A stretch of DNA of 64,000 nt from NCBI GenBank assembly GCA_934178345.1, contig CAKPQG010000001.1:62001-126000 (forward strand). Direction: 5' to 3'. This document shows, in pieces, positions 1 through 8,430 of this stretch (the stretch's first letter is position 1; each line of letters begins with the position of its first letter). Source of the stretch: an uncultured Dialister sp. GTDB lineage: Bacteria > Bacillota > Negativicutes > Veillonellales > Dialisteraceae. The notes under the pieces were generated by a model that was not told the origin of the DNA, did not search any database, and saw only the letters and a list, made by a program, of their open reading frames with translations. The position numbers and the translations under genes are program-made.

Positions 1-1
1 A

Positions 2-232
2 GGCATCGCGACCACCGTCGGCACCGTCACCCCGCTCATGCTCGAAGCCATTTCCGCAGGCGCTGTCTTCATGGGAGCCATGACATATATCGGAAATGCA
101 CCGAACTTCATGATTAAAGCCATTGCGGAAGAGTCCGGTATCAAAATGCCAGGCTTCTTCGCTTACATCGGCTGGGCGATCGTGATTCTTTGTCCGGTAT
201 TTATTATTGATACTTTAGTGTTCTATATCTAG
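2..232 (+). CDS. Ion transporter, Na+/H+ antiporter-like, C-terminal end (partial)
   Basis: The last 76 codons of a membrane protein that starts before the window. The visible part has hydrophobic stretches and the phrase YIGNAPNFMIKAIAEE followed by KMPGFFAYIGW and a final membrane helix ending in FYI. This tail resembles the sodium:proton antiporters of the ArsB/NhaD-like ion transporter superfamily, in which an NAPNF motif sits in a late transmembrane hairpin. The substrate cannot be judged from the tail alone. The stop codon is at 230-232, and a repeat-filled gap follows, so the gene appears to end a transcription unit. Confidence 0.6.
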   Translation, partial: GIATTVGTVTPLMLEAISAGAVFMGAMTYIGNAPNFMIKAIAEESGIKMPGFFAYIGWAIVILCPVFIIDTLVFYI

Positions 233-527
233 TATTGCGTTTTCTAAATAACTGGCATTTAAATCAACTTCCGAATCAAGTGAGGAGTGAGGAGTGAAGG
301 TGCGGCGCATAAAATGAGGAAGCGCCGCGGAGTTTTGATAGCGCTTCGCGTCGTCGTCATTGAAAGCGTTGGGAAGAGATCTTCCTTGCAGAACAGACAG
401 TGTGCTGCGCGATTCTAATCAGTGCTTGCTGCCAATTCCTGGTCCCTGGCTACTAATTCTTAGCCACCAGTCCCCAGTCACTAGTCCCCAGTCACTAGTC
501 ACCAGCAACTGGACTTGAATTTTTCTA
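233..527. repeat. Intergenic mosaic repeat region
   Basis: No gene. It holds GAGGAGT-type heptads near 277-300, a GC-rich palindrome (GCGGCGC at 302-308, GCGCCGC at 322-328), and an array of degenerate CTAGTCA/CCAGTCC heptads at about 439-507. The same modules recur in most gaps of the window. Confidence 0.8.
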
Positions 528-557
528 TTGCGCTACTTGGCGCATCTATGTTACAAT
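528..557 (+). promoter_or_regulatory. Probable promoter for the metK leader
   Basis: A TTGCGC box at 528-533 and TACAAT at 552-557 are separated by 18 bases. They lie just upstream of the SAM riboswitch, where the leader transcript would be expected to start. Confidence 0.5.
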
Positions 558-574
558 AAACTTCGATTTGAATA

Positions 575-676
575 TCACTCATCCAGAGCAGCAGAGGGAT
601 TGGCCCAAGGAAGCTGCAGCAACCATTCCGACGGAACCGGTGCTAATTCCAACAGCGCAAGCTGGCAGATGAGAGA
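575..676 (+). promoter_or_regulatory. SAM-I (S-box) riboswitch
   Basis: The aptamer hallmarks are visible in order: the P1 strand CTCATC at 578-583, an AGAGCAGCAGAGGGA block, the TGGCCC segment at 601-606, GCAGCAACC at 615-623, GGTGCTAATTCC at 639-650, and the closing GATGAG at 668-673 that pairs with the first strand. This is the S-box family, which binds S-adenosylmethionine and stops transcription when the ligand is abundant. An intrinsic terminator follows at 682-706 and metK lies next, so this is feedback control of SAM synthase by its product. Confidence 0.93.
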
Positions 677-681
677 CTGGA

Positions 682-706
682 CTCTCCCTGCGCGGAGAGC
701 TTTTTT
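682..706 (+). terminator. Riboswitch expression-platform terminator
   Basis: CTCTCC (682-687) pairs with GGAGAG (694-699) and is followed by a run of T. It directly follows the SAM aptamer, as expected for a transcriptional OFF switch. Confidence 0.85.
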
Positions 707-948
707 AGTTTTAATCCGACCTTGACACATTCATTGATGGAAATGAATGCGTCAAGGGGTTCAAGGTTCAGGTTGATGGGTTCGGGGGAAAGTGCGGCGC
801 ATAAATTTATAGAAGCGCCGCAAGTATAAATGGAGTGATTTCACTAGTTGACATTTTAGCCACAAGTCACAAGTCACTCCCAATCCCTGATCTCTGTCCA
901 CCGACTATTAGTTTTACCTTATGTATCCTATAACCCCATTGTTCTTTG
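707..948. repeat. Repeat insertion between the SAM riboswitch and metK
   Basis: No gene. It contains a GCGGCGC/GCGCCGC palindrome (794-800 and 815-821) and AGTCACA-type heptads at about 855-880. It puts roughly 250 bases between the riboswitch terminator and the metK start. Confidence 0.75.
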
Positions 949-960
949 AGGAGGAACATT

Positions 961-2142
961 ATGTCCAGAAAAGTTTTATTCACTTCTGAATCTGTTACCG
1001 AAGGGCATCCTGATAAGATCTGTGACCAGATCTCCGATGCCATTCTTGATGCGATCTTTGCAGAAGACCCGAATGGCCGTGTCGCTTGTGAGACGACTGT
1101 CACCACGGGGCAGGTGCATGTCTTCGGTGAAATCACCACCACGGCGCACATCGCTTTCCCGAAAGTCATTCGCGATACCATCCGTGACATCGGCTACACC
1201 ACATCTGCCTATGGCTTCGATGCGGACAGCGTCGGTATCAATATCGCGCTCGATGAGCAGTCTCCGGATATCGCCATGGGCGTCGACAAGTCTCTGGAAG
1301 CCAAATCCAATGAAGCTGACCCGTATGATATCGGCGCCGGCGATCAGGGGATGATGTTCGGCTATGCATCGAATGAAACGCCGGAATATCTGCCGATGCC
1401 GATCGCGCTGGCACACCGTCTGGCGCGCCGTCTGGCAGAAGTCAGAAAATCCGGTGAACTGTCCTACCTCCGTCCGGATGGCAAGACACAGGTCACTGTC
1501 GAATACGAAGACGGCAAGCCGGTCCGCGTGGATACCATCGTCATTTCCACCCAGCACGACCCGGATGTCACCCAGGCGGAAATCCATGATGATATGGTGA
1601 AACATGTCATCGAACCGACCATCCCGGCCAAATTCCTGCAGGATACGAAGTACTTCATCAACCCGACCGGCCGTTTCGTCATCGGCGGCCCGCAGGGGGA
1701 TGCCGGCCTCACCGGACGTAAGATCATCGTCGATACCTATGGCGGCATGGCTCGTCATGGCGGCGGCGCATTCTCCGGCAAGGATCCGACGAAAGTCGAC
1801 CGCTCTGCGGCTTATGCAGCTCGCTATGTAGCCAAGAACATCGTCGCTGCCGGCATCGCTGACCGCTGCGAGATCCAGCTCGCCTACGCCATCGGAGTCG
1901 CACGTCCGGTCTCCATCTTCGTCGATACCTTCGGCACCGGCAAGATCTCCGATGAAGCTATCGTCCAACTCATCCGCAAACACTTCGAACTGCGTCCGGC
2001 CGGCATCATCGACATGCTCGACCTCCGCCGCCCGATTTACAAGCAGACCGCAGCCTATGGTCACTTCGGCCGTACCGATGTGGACCTCCCGTGGGAACAT
2101 ACCGATAAAGCAGAAGCATTGAAGAAAGAAGCAGGAATCTGA
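961..2142 (+). CDS. metK: S-adenosylmethionine synthase
   Basis: Makes S-adenosylmethionine from methionine and ATP in the cytoplasm. The 393-residue product is the usual family length. Visible signatures are FTSESVTEGHPDK at the start, GAGDQGMMFGYA near residue 117, and GGGAFSGKDPTKVDRSAAYAAR near residues 262-283, carrying the ATP and Mg binding residues. The ATG at 961 is chosen because AGGAGG at 949-954 lies at the right distance; the frame stays open to a TTG at 946, but that would use no ribosome binding site. The gene stands alone and is probably controlled by the SAM-I riboswitch upstream. Nothing looks broken. Confidence 0.97.
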   Translation: MSRKVLFTSESVTEGHPDKICDQISDAILDAIFAEDPNGRVACETTVTTGQVHVFGEITTTAHIAFPKVIRDTIRDIGYTTSAYGFDADSVGINIALDEQSPDIAMGVDKSLEAKSNEADPYDIGAGDQGMMFGYASNETPEYLPMPIALAHRLARRLAEVRKSGELSYLRPDGKTQVTVEYEDGKPVRVDTIVISTQHDPDVTQAEIHDDMVKHVIEPTIPAKFLQDTKYFINPTGRFVIGGPQGDAGLTGRKIIVDTYGGMARHGGGAFSGKDPTKVDRSAAYAARYVAKNIVAAGIADRCEIQLAYAIGVARPVSIFVDTFGTGKISDEAIVQLIRKHFELRPAGIIDMLDLRRPIYKQTAAYGHFGRTDVDLPWEHTDKAEALKKEAGI

Positions 2143-2410
2143 GAATAACGGGTTTACAGGTGCTGCGAGTGAGTAGTGACTGGTGACTGGTAGCTAGGGA
2201 TTAGTGGCTAGGGATTAGGTTTTCGATACGAGAAAACCGCTAGTTTCAAACCTCCGCGGCGCTTCCATGGTATTATGCGCCGCACCACCACTCCTCACTC
2301 CTCACTCCTCACTCCTAACTGGCGAGTAGAGCTTTCACATGCAATCAAAGGGCCGCACGCCTCATAGGCTACCCCTGAACCCCAAACCCCTTTCCTTCAT
2401 ATGCTAAAAT
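2143..2410. repeat. Intergenic mosaic repeat region
   Basis: No gene. In order: GTGACTG/GGGATTA heptads (about 2164-2222), a conserved flank GATACGAGAAAACCGC, a GCGGCGC/GCGCCGC palindrome (2256-2262 and 2277-2283), CTCCTCA heptads (about 2286-2322), then a CGCACGCCTC...CTACCCCTGAACCC tail. This is the complete composite form of the repeat. Confidence 0.8.
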
Positions 2411-2444
2411 AGAGAAGACATATTCTCGTGTCTTCTCTTTTTTT
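2411..2444 (+). terminator. Intrinsic terminator before priA
   Basis: AGAGAAGACA (2411-2420) pairs perfectly with TGTCTTCTCT (2429-2438), followed by a run of T. It lies just before the priA ribosome binding site, so it ends upstream transcription or acts as an attenuator of priA. Confidence 0.85.
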
Positions 2445-2463
2445 GCGTCGAAAGGAGGGCGTC

Positions 2464-4830
2464 ATGCTGATTTCCATCGCCGAGGTGCTGATCAATCGGC
2501 CGTCGAAGCACTTGAACCGTACCTTTTCTTACCGGATCCCGGATGCGCTTCTGGGGGAAGCGGATGTGGGCTACCGCTGCGTCGTTCCTTTTGCGCGACG
2601 CATGGAGGAGGGGATCATCCTATCGGTGCGCCGTGTGGAGGAAGAGGAGATTTCCTATCGGCTGCTCCCCATTCGCTCGCTGGTCGATCCGTTCCCGTGG
2701 TTCACGGAGGAAATGCTCGCGCTCGCGAGAAAGATATCTTCCTATTATATGTGTATGCTGATCGAGGCGCTGCGGCTCTTCTTCATCGACAAGAAAGGCA
2801 TCCTGACAGAGGCGGAGTATACGATCGACTGGGCGCGTGTGCCGATGGAGGCGGAGCTGCGCGGGCTCATCGACACTTCGGTGGAGAGCCTTTCGGAAAA
2901 AGACGCGAAGGAGCTTCTGGCCGATGATTTCCAGAAATCCGTCAAGGCGGGCTACCTCATCCGCCATGAACGGCTTTCCGCTGTCCATAAGGAGCCGCTG
3001 GAGAAATGGATCGCACCGATCGAGGCGCCCGATGAGACACATAAGCGGCGCAGTCCGAAGCAGGCGCTCCTCTGGCAGGCACTCACGGAAAAAGGGCCGA
3101 TGTCCTGCAAAGAGGCGGCGGAGCAGGGATTTTCTTCGAGCGTCGTGAAGGCTTTCTGCCTTTCCGGCTATGGAAAGCTCTTTTATAAAAGGAAGAAAAC
3201 GTTTTCTCTGATTGACGAAGAGGGCGGGCGCAAAGACCGCGCGCTGACGGAAGAGCAGCAGCAGGCGGTTTCCGCGATTTCCAAAGCCATCGATGAGGAA
3301 ACCTTCAAGGGCATCCTCCTGAAGGGGGTGACAGGGAGCGGGAAGACCGAGGTCTATCTCCGCGCTGCTGCCCGCGCGCTGGAGCGGGGCGGATCTGCGC
3401 TCATCTTGGTGCCGGAAATCGCGCTGACGAGCCAGATGACATCGTACTTCGCCTCGCTCTTAGGGGATAAGGTCGTTTTTATTCACAGCGGCCTCAGCAA
3501 GGGCGAGCGCTATAACAACCGCCAGCGCATCGCGAATGGCGAGAGTACGATCATCATCGGCTCGCGTTCCGCGATTTTCATGCCCTTCCGTCATCTGAAA
3601 CTCATTGTCGTCGATGAAGAGTATGATTCCTCGTACAAGCAGGGGGAGACGCCCCGCTACAATGGACGCGACGCGGCCAAGATGATGGGGGAGATCTATC
3701 ACTGCCCGATCGTCCTCGGCGCGGCGACGCCTTCGATCGCGACGTACTATGCGGCGAAGACAGGGAAGATCGAGCTTCTGGAAATGAAGCACCGCGTCTT
3801 TCAGACGAAGCTTCCCGCCATTCGCATCTATGACCTCAAGGGCGATCCCACCGGAGAGGCACTCTCGCATCCAATGGTGGAAATGCTCAAGCAAACGCTT
3901 ACGCGGAAGCAGAAATCCATTCTGCTCCTGAACCGCCGCGGCTTCTCGACGACGCTCATGTGCGCGGACTGCGGCTATGTCTTCAAATGTCCGAACTGCG
4001 ATGTTTCGCTGGTCTATCACAAAGACACGCAGCAGCTGAAATGCCACTACTGCGAGACGGTGCATCCGCTCCCTCATGAGTGCCCGAAGTGCCGCAGCCG
4101 GAAAATCCTCTACCTCGGACGCGGTACGCAGCACATCGAGGAGGACTTGCACGAGGCGCTTCCGGAAGCACGCATCCAGCGTTTCGATGTAGACAGTACG
4201 CAGAAAAAGAACAGCGCGCGCACCATTCTGGAAAAATTCCGCCGCGGAGATTTCGATATTCTTTTTGGCACGCAGATGGTGGCCAAGGGGCATGATATCC
4301 CCGGCGTGCAGACTGTCGGTATCCTCTCGGCCGACGGGCCGCTCAATATGCCGAGCTATCTCGCTTCCGAGCAGACCTTCAATCTCATCACCCAGTGCGC
4401 GGGCCGTGCGGGGCGCGGCCGTGAGCAGGGGGAAGTCCTGCTCCAGACGTACAATCCGGATCACTATGTCATTCAGGCGGCGGCCCGGCAGGACTACGAA
4501 GGATTCTACCGGCAGGAAATCGAGTATCGACGCCTGCTGCATTACCCGCCCTTTTCCCGCATGATGAAGATCACCTGCTTTCACAAAGAGGAAAAGACGG
4601 CGGCAGAAAAAGCCAACCGCATCTATCACTGGCTTATGCAGGTGAATGCCCAGCTCGCCGTGCCCATCACCTTCACACCGCCCTTCGATGAGCCGATCAA
4701 GAAGGTGCGGAATATGTACTACATTTCCATCCTCATCAAAGGACAGACGCTTTCTTCTCTGAAATCTGCCATGAGACAGTCTCCGATTTTTGAAGAAAAT
4801 GATATAATTATCGATGTAGATCCGATGTGA
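2464..4830 (+). CDS. priA: Primosomal replication restart helicase PriA
   Basis: A 788-residue superfamily 2 DNA helicase that recognises stalled forks and reloads the replicative helicase. The N-terminal DNA-binding region starts ISIAEVLINRPSK; Walker A GVTGSGKTEVY is near residue 286; the helicase motif II reads DEEYDSSYKQ near residue 383; the paired zinc-binding cysteines run from CADCGY (about residue 500) to CPKCRS; the C-terminal helicase motifs include GTQMVAKGHD and QCAGRAGRG. The ATG at 2464 is preceded by AAGGAGGG. An odd point: the histidine normal in the PriA DEEH motif is tyrosine here (codon TAT at 3622-3624). It stands alone between repeat-filled gaps. Confidence 0.95.
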   Translation: MLISIAEVLINRPSKHLNRTFSYRIPDALLGEADVGYRCVVPFARRMEEGIILSVRRVEEEEISYRLLPIRSLVDPFPWFTEEMLALARKISSYYMCMLIEALRLFFIDKKGILTEAEYTIDWARVPMEAELRGLIDTSVESLSEKDAKELLADDFQKSVKAGYLIRHERLSAVHKEPLEKWIAPIEAPDETHKRRSPKQALLWQALTEKGPMSCKEAAEQGFSSSVVKAFCLSGYGKLFYKRKKTFSLIDEEGGRKDRALTEEQQQAVSAISKAIDEETFKGILLKGVTGSGKTEVYLRAAARALERGGSALILVPEIALTSQMTSYFASLLGDKVVFIHSGLSKGERYNNRQRIANGESTIIIGSRSAIFMPFRHLKLIVVDEEYDSSYKQGETPRYNGRDAAKMMGEIYHCPIVLGAATPSIATYYAAKTGKIELLEMKHRVFQTKLPAIRIYDLKGDPTGEALSHPMVEMLKQTLTRKQKSILLLNRRGFSTTLMCADCGYVFKCPNCDVSLVYHKDTQQLKCHYCETVHPLPHECPKCRSRKILYLGRGTQHIEEDLHEALPEARIQRFDVDSTQKKNSARTILEKFRRGDFDILFGTQMVAKGHDIPGVQTVGILSADGPLNMPSYLASEQTFNLITQCAGRAGRGREQGEVLLQTYNPDHYVIQAAARQDYEGFYRQEIEYRRLLHYPPFSRMMKITCFHKEEKTAAEKANRIYHWLMQVNAQLAVPITFTPPFDEPIKKVRNMYYISILIKGQTLSSLKSAMRQSPIFEENDIIIDVDPM

Positions 4831-5514
4831 ATGAGGAACCTTGAGTGACTAGTGACTAGTGACTAGTGACTAGTGACTAGGGATTAGTAGCTAGGGATTA
4901 GGGATTGGGGATTAGGAGTGACTGGGATTCTCCGGCATCGTCATCCCGAGCGCAGCCGAGGGATCTTTACTGCATTGCGGGAATCAGCGTGTATGCGCCG
5001 AGGGAAAACGATGTCTTGGTGCTGCCTCGCATCAGGCGATGAGCGTTCTGCAATAAAGATCGAGGGCTACGCTCGAAATGACGATGCGCGCGAAGCGCTA
5101 TCAAAACTCCGCGGCGCTTCTGATTTTTATGCGCCGCACCACCATTCCTAATTTCTCATTCAAACAGAGCTTTCAAACGCAATCAAGGGACGGCACGCCC
5201 CACGGCTAACCCTGAACCCTGAAGTTTGAAAGCAGGGATGAGTAGCTAGTGACTAGTGACTGGTGACTGGTAGCTAGGGATTAGTGGCTAGGGATTAGGT
5301 TTGCGATACGAGAAAACCGCTAGTTTCAAACCTCCGCGGCGCTTCCATCTTTTTATGCGCCGCACCACCGTTGAACCTTCTGAACCTGTTGAACCCGCTG
5401 AACCTCTTTCGCACGTAATCAAAGGACACCACGCCCGAGGGGCTAACCCTGAATCCCGAACCCGACAACCCTATCCCTGGCCACTATTTTATAACCGAAA
5501 GGAATGAACCCATT
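4831..5514. repeat. Long intergenic mosaic repeat region
   Basis: No credible gene. It carries two tandem sets of modules: GTGACTA/GGGATTA heptads (4846-4918 and 5229-5300), a CATCCCGAGCGCAGCCGAGG segment with a partly inverted copy nearby (about 4942-5085), two GCGGCGC/GCGCCGC palindromes (5111-5137 and 5336-5363), and GAACCCT heptads in the last 120 bases. Confidence 0.8.
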
Positions 5515-5982
5515 GTGAGTAAAATTATTACTGCTGGAAATCCGATTCTGAAAGCGGTCGCAGCGCCTGTGACTGCTTTCGATAAGAAACTGAAATTTTT
5601 AATCCTTGATATGAAGAAGACGCTCTATGAAGCCAACGGCGTGGGACTGGCGGCGCCGCAGATTGCCGTCTCCAAGCGCATCTTTGTCGCAGATGACGGT
5701 GAAAGCGGCTTCGAAGCCTACATCAATCCCGAATGGCAGCCGGACGGCGATGAGATGGCGACGGACTCGGAGGGCTGTCTCTCCGTGCCAGGCCTCTTCG
5801 GGGAAGTGACGCGCTATGCACGCGTCATCGTCCGCTATCAGGATATCCATGGCAAGAAGAAAGTGAAGAAAGCCTCCGGACTTCTGGCACGCTGCATCCA
5901 GCACGAGACAGATCATCTGAACGGGATTCTTTTTATTGAAAAAGCCATTTCTCTGCACAAAGGACCAAAAGATGAAGAATAA
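5515..5982 (+). CDS. def: Peptide deformylase
   Basis: Removes the formyl group from the N-terminal methionine of new proteins. All three metal-site motifs are present: GVGLAAPQ (about residue 43), EGCLSVPG (about residue 86, with the metal-binding Cys) and QHETDHLNG (about residue 129, the HEXXH site). The 155-residue length fits the short bacterial form. A GTG start at 5515 is used; an AAAGGA box lies about 10 bases upstream. The 3' end overlaps fmt by 11 bases, so the two genes with opposite effects on the formyl group are translated together. Confidence 0.95.
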   Translation: MSKIITAGNPILKAVAAPVTAFDKKLKFLILDMKKTLYEANGVGLAAPQIAVSKRIFVADDGESGFEAYINPEWQPDGDEMATDSEGCLSVPGLFGEVTRYARVIVRYQDIHGKKKVKKASGLLARCIQHETDHLNGILFIEKAISLHKGPKDEE

Positions 5983-6913
5983 CTATCGCATCGTATTCAT
6001 GGGCACGCCGGATTTCTGTCTGCCTGCTCTTTCTGCCATGGTGGAACATGGCTATACGCCCATCGCAGCCTATACGCAGCCGGATAAGATCAATGGCCGC
6101 GGGAAGAAGATCAATTTTTCTCCGGTGAAAACCTTTGCGATGTCCCACGACATCCCGATCCACCAGCCGCTTTCTTTCAAAGACCCTTCTGAGGTGGAGA
6201 CACTGAAAGCGCTGAAGCCGGATCTTCTCGTCGTCATCGCGTATGGTCGTATCCTGCCGAAGGCGGTGCTGGATATCCCGACCTATGGTGCGATCAACGT
6301 CCATGCCTCGCTCCTTCCGAAGTATCGCGGCGCCGCTCCGATCCAGCGTGTCATCATCGATGGTGAGAAGAAGACAGGCGTCACGATCATGCAGCTCGAT
6401 CAGGGCATGGATACCGGAAATATCGTGGAAACTGCCCAGATGGATATCCCACAGCATATGACGGCGGGAGAGCTTTTCGATGCTCTTGGCGAGATGGGAG
6501 CGAAAGCCCTGATTTCCGTCCTGGATGATCTTCCGGAAAAGCTCGCCCGCTCCACGCCGCAGGACCATGAAAAAGCCACCTATGCGGAAAAAGTCACGAA
6601 AGAGATGGGGGCCATCGACTGGACGAAGGACGCGAAAGTGCTTGACGCACTCATTCGCGGCATGTATCCGAATCCCGGGACGTATACCTTCTTCCGCGGC
6701 AAGCGTGTGAAGATCCATCGCGCCAAAGTCAGCGAAGGGGAAAGTAAAGAGGCGCCGGGGACCATCATTTCTACGAAGGACGGCCTTACCATCGCCTGCG
6801 GAAAGGGAGCGCTTACGATCTCCTCCCTGCAGCCGGAAAACCATAAGAGAATGGCTGCCGGTGACTTTGTGAATGGATATCAGGTGAAAGTCAATGACAC
6901 ATTCGACTGCTAA
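5972..6913 (+). CDS. fmt: Methionyl-tRNA formyltransferase
   Basis: Formylates initiator Met-tRNA using 10-formyltetrahydrofolate. The 313-residue protein starts RIVFMGTPDFCLPAL, has the folate/catalytic stretch HASLLPKYRGAAPIQ (about residues 108-122) with the conserved SLLP loop, and GVTIMQLDQGMDTG soon after. The C-terminal OB-like domain is complete. The ATG at 5972 lies inside the end of def and gives the canonical N-terminus; the longer open frame upstream is non-conserved. The gene overlaps rsmB by 20 bases, forming a tight def-fmt-rsmB operon. Confidence 0.96.
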   Translation: MKNNYRIVFMGTPDFCLPALSAMVEHGYTPIAAYTQPDKINGRGKKINFSPVKTFAMSHDIPIHQPLSFKDPSEVETLKALKPDLLVVIAYGRILPKAVLDIPTYGAINVHASLLPKYRGAAPIQRVIIDGEKKTGVTIMQLDQGMDTGNIVETAQMDIPQHMTAGELFDALGEMGAKALISVLDDLPEKLARSTPQDHEKATYAEKVTKEMGAIDWTKDAKVLDALIRGMYPNPGTYTFFRGKRVKIHRAKVSEGESKEAPGTIISTKDGLTIACGKGALTISSLQPENHKRMAAGDFVNGYQVKVNDTFDC

Positions 6914-8252
6914 ACCAATGCCGTCTGCGCGCCGCCTCGCCTATCAGGCGCTCTATGACGTGCTTGAAAAAGACGCCTACAGCAATATCGTGCTCCAGCG
7001 GATCCTCGCGGAGTACCCGCTCAAGGCCGAAGAGGCGCACCTTCTGACGGAGCTCGTCTACGGCGTCCTTCGGAAATACAATCACCTCCTCTGGATCATC
7101 GGGAAGCTTTCGACACAGAAGGTGAAAAAACTGCATCCGTCCGTGCGGATCCTTCTCGCGATTTCCCTCTATCAGCTGCTCTTTTTGACGCGCATCCCTG
7201 AGTCGGCGGCGGTGAATGAGTCTGTCAAGATCGCCAAGAAGGTGACGCATCCGGGCAATGTCCGCTTCGTGAACGGCGTCCTTCGGAATTTCCTTCGTAA
7301 AAAAGACAGCTTCCAGCTCCCTTCGCGAGAGGAAGATGCGCTCCTCCATGATGCACTCACCTATAACCAGCCGCGCTGGCTCATCGAAGACTGGCAGAAC
7401 GACTGGGGCGTGGAAAAAGCGGATGCCGTTTTCTCTGCCTTCAATGAAATCCCGTCGATGACCATCCGTGTGAATCCTTTGAAACAGTCAGTGTCCGACT
7501 TCGAAAGGCTCCTTGCAGAAAAAGGGATCGAAGCTGTGCCCATCCCCTATCTGCCAGAAGGCTTCACCATCAAAAGCGGTGCGAATCGTTTCTTTGGCAC
7601 ATTCCTGAAAGACGGGCTCGCCTATGTCCAGTCGGCTTCTTCCATGGTGCCGGCGAAAGTCCTCTCTCCGAAAGCGGGGGAGACGGTCCTCGACATGTGC
7701 GCGGCACCCGGCAGCAAGACCACACAGATGGCGGAAATGATGGGAAATGAGGGCTCGATCGATGCATGGGATCTCTATCCGCACAAGATCGCCCTCATCA
7801 AAAAGAACGCGAAGAAGGAAGGCATCACCATCATCCACGCAGGAGCGCGCGATGCGACGAAGCCCATGCCCGCCGTCCATGAGAAATATGATAAAGTCCT
7901 TCTCGATGCACCCTGCTCAGGGCTCGGCGTCCTGTCGCACAAGGTGGAAATCCGCTGGCGCAGAACCAGAGAAGATCTCGCCGAATTTCCGCCCCTGCAG
8001 AAAGCCCTCCTCGAAGAGGCGGCGAAGTACCTGAAAAAAGGCGGCACCCTCGTCTACAGCACCTGCACCCTGAATGAGACGGAAAATGCAGACATCGTGA
8101 ACGAGTTTTTAAGAAATCATCCCGAATTTACGCCGATCGATTTCCAGCTGGAAGGCCTTGGCGCGTCCGAAAAGGGCATGCTCACCATCTGGCCGGATCA
8201 GGCACAGAGCGATGGATTCTTCGTGGCGAAATTGGGAAGAAGTGACTGGTGA
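6894..8252 (+). CDS. rsmB: 16S rRNA m5C967 methyltransferase RsmB
   Basis: A 452-residue rRNA methyltransferase with an N-terminal NusB-like RNA-binding domain (about residues 8-140) and a C-terminal SAM-dependent domain. The catalytic signatures are VLDMCAAPGSKTTQ (about residue 264), DAPCSGLG (about residue 338) and YSTCTLNETEN (about residue 388), giving the two cysteines used by m5C methylases. The ATG at 6894 sits inside fmt; an alternative ATG at 6918 would remove eight residues. Translation is probably coupled to fmt. Confidence 0.94.
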   Translation: MTHSTAKPMPSARRLAYQALYDVLEKDAYSNIVLQRILAEYPLKAEEAHLLTELVYGVLRKYNHLLWIIGKLSTQKVKKLHPSVRILLAISLYQLLFLTRIPESAAVNESVKIAKKVTHPGNVRFVNGVLRNFLRKKDSFQLPSREEDALLHDALTYNQPRWLIEDWQNDWGVEKADAVFSAFNEIPSMTIRVNPLKQSVSDFERLLAEKGIEAVPIPYLPEGFTIKSGANRFFGTFLKDGLAYVQSASSMVPAKVLSPKAGETVLDMCAAPGSKTTQMAEMMGNEGSIDAWDLYPHKIALIKKNAKKEGITIIHAGARDATKPMPAVHEKYDKVLLDAPCSGLGVLSHKVEIRWRRTREDLAEFPPLQKALLEEAAKYLKKGGTLVYSTCTLNETENADIVNEFLRNHPEFTPIDFQLEGLGASEKGMLTIWPDQAQSDGFFVAKLGRSDW

Positions 8253-8415
8253 CTAGTGACTGGTGACTGGTCTCTAGTCACTTGGGGATTCTAATTCTAA
8301 TCCCTAATCCCTAATCCCTAATCCCTAGTCACCAGTCACCAGTCACTAGTCACTAATCCCTAGTCACTTTTCCCGCTTATGGCGGTCATGCCGCGCACCG
8401 GTATTTCTTCATGTA
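8253..8415. repeat. Inverted heptad arrays between rsmB and rlmN
   Basis: GTGACTG/GTGACTA heptads at about 8240-8272 are followed by CTAATCC and then CCAGTCA/CTAGTCA heptads to about 8366. The two halves are reverse complements, so the transcript could fold into a long imperfect hairpin. A classical U-run terminator was not found here. Confidence 0.7.
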
Positions 8416-8430
8416 ACGAAAGGAGCCTCT

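Noticed and set aside
976..2100. A 374-codon minus-strand frame opposite metK
   Set aside because: Antisense shadow of a strongly conserved, GC-biased gene; no family resemblance.
4942..5085. CATCCCGAGCGCAGCCGAGG-type segments as tRNA or rRNA fragments
   Set aside because: They are a dispersed repeat found in many bacteria (CATTTCGAGCGAAGCGAG type) and do not fold as tRNA.
8240..8368. Heptad arrays as a CRISPR array
   Set aside because: The unit is 7 bp with no spacers and no cas genes are present.
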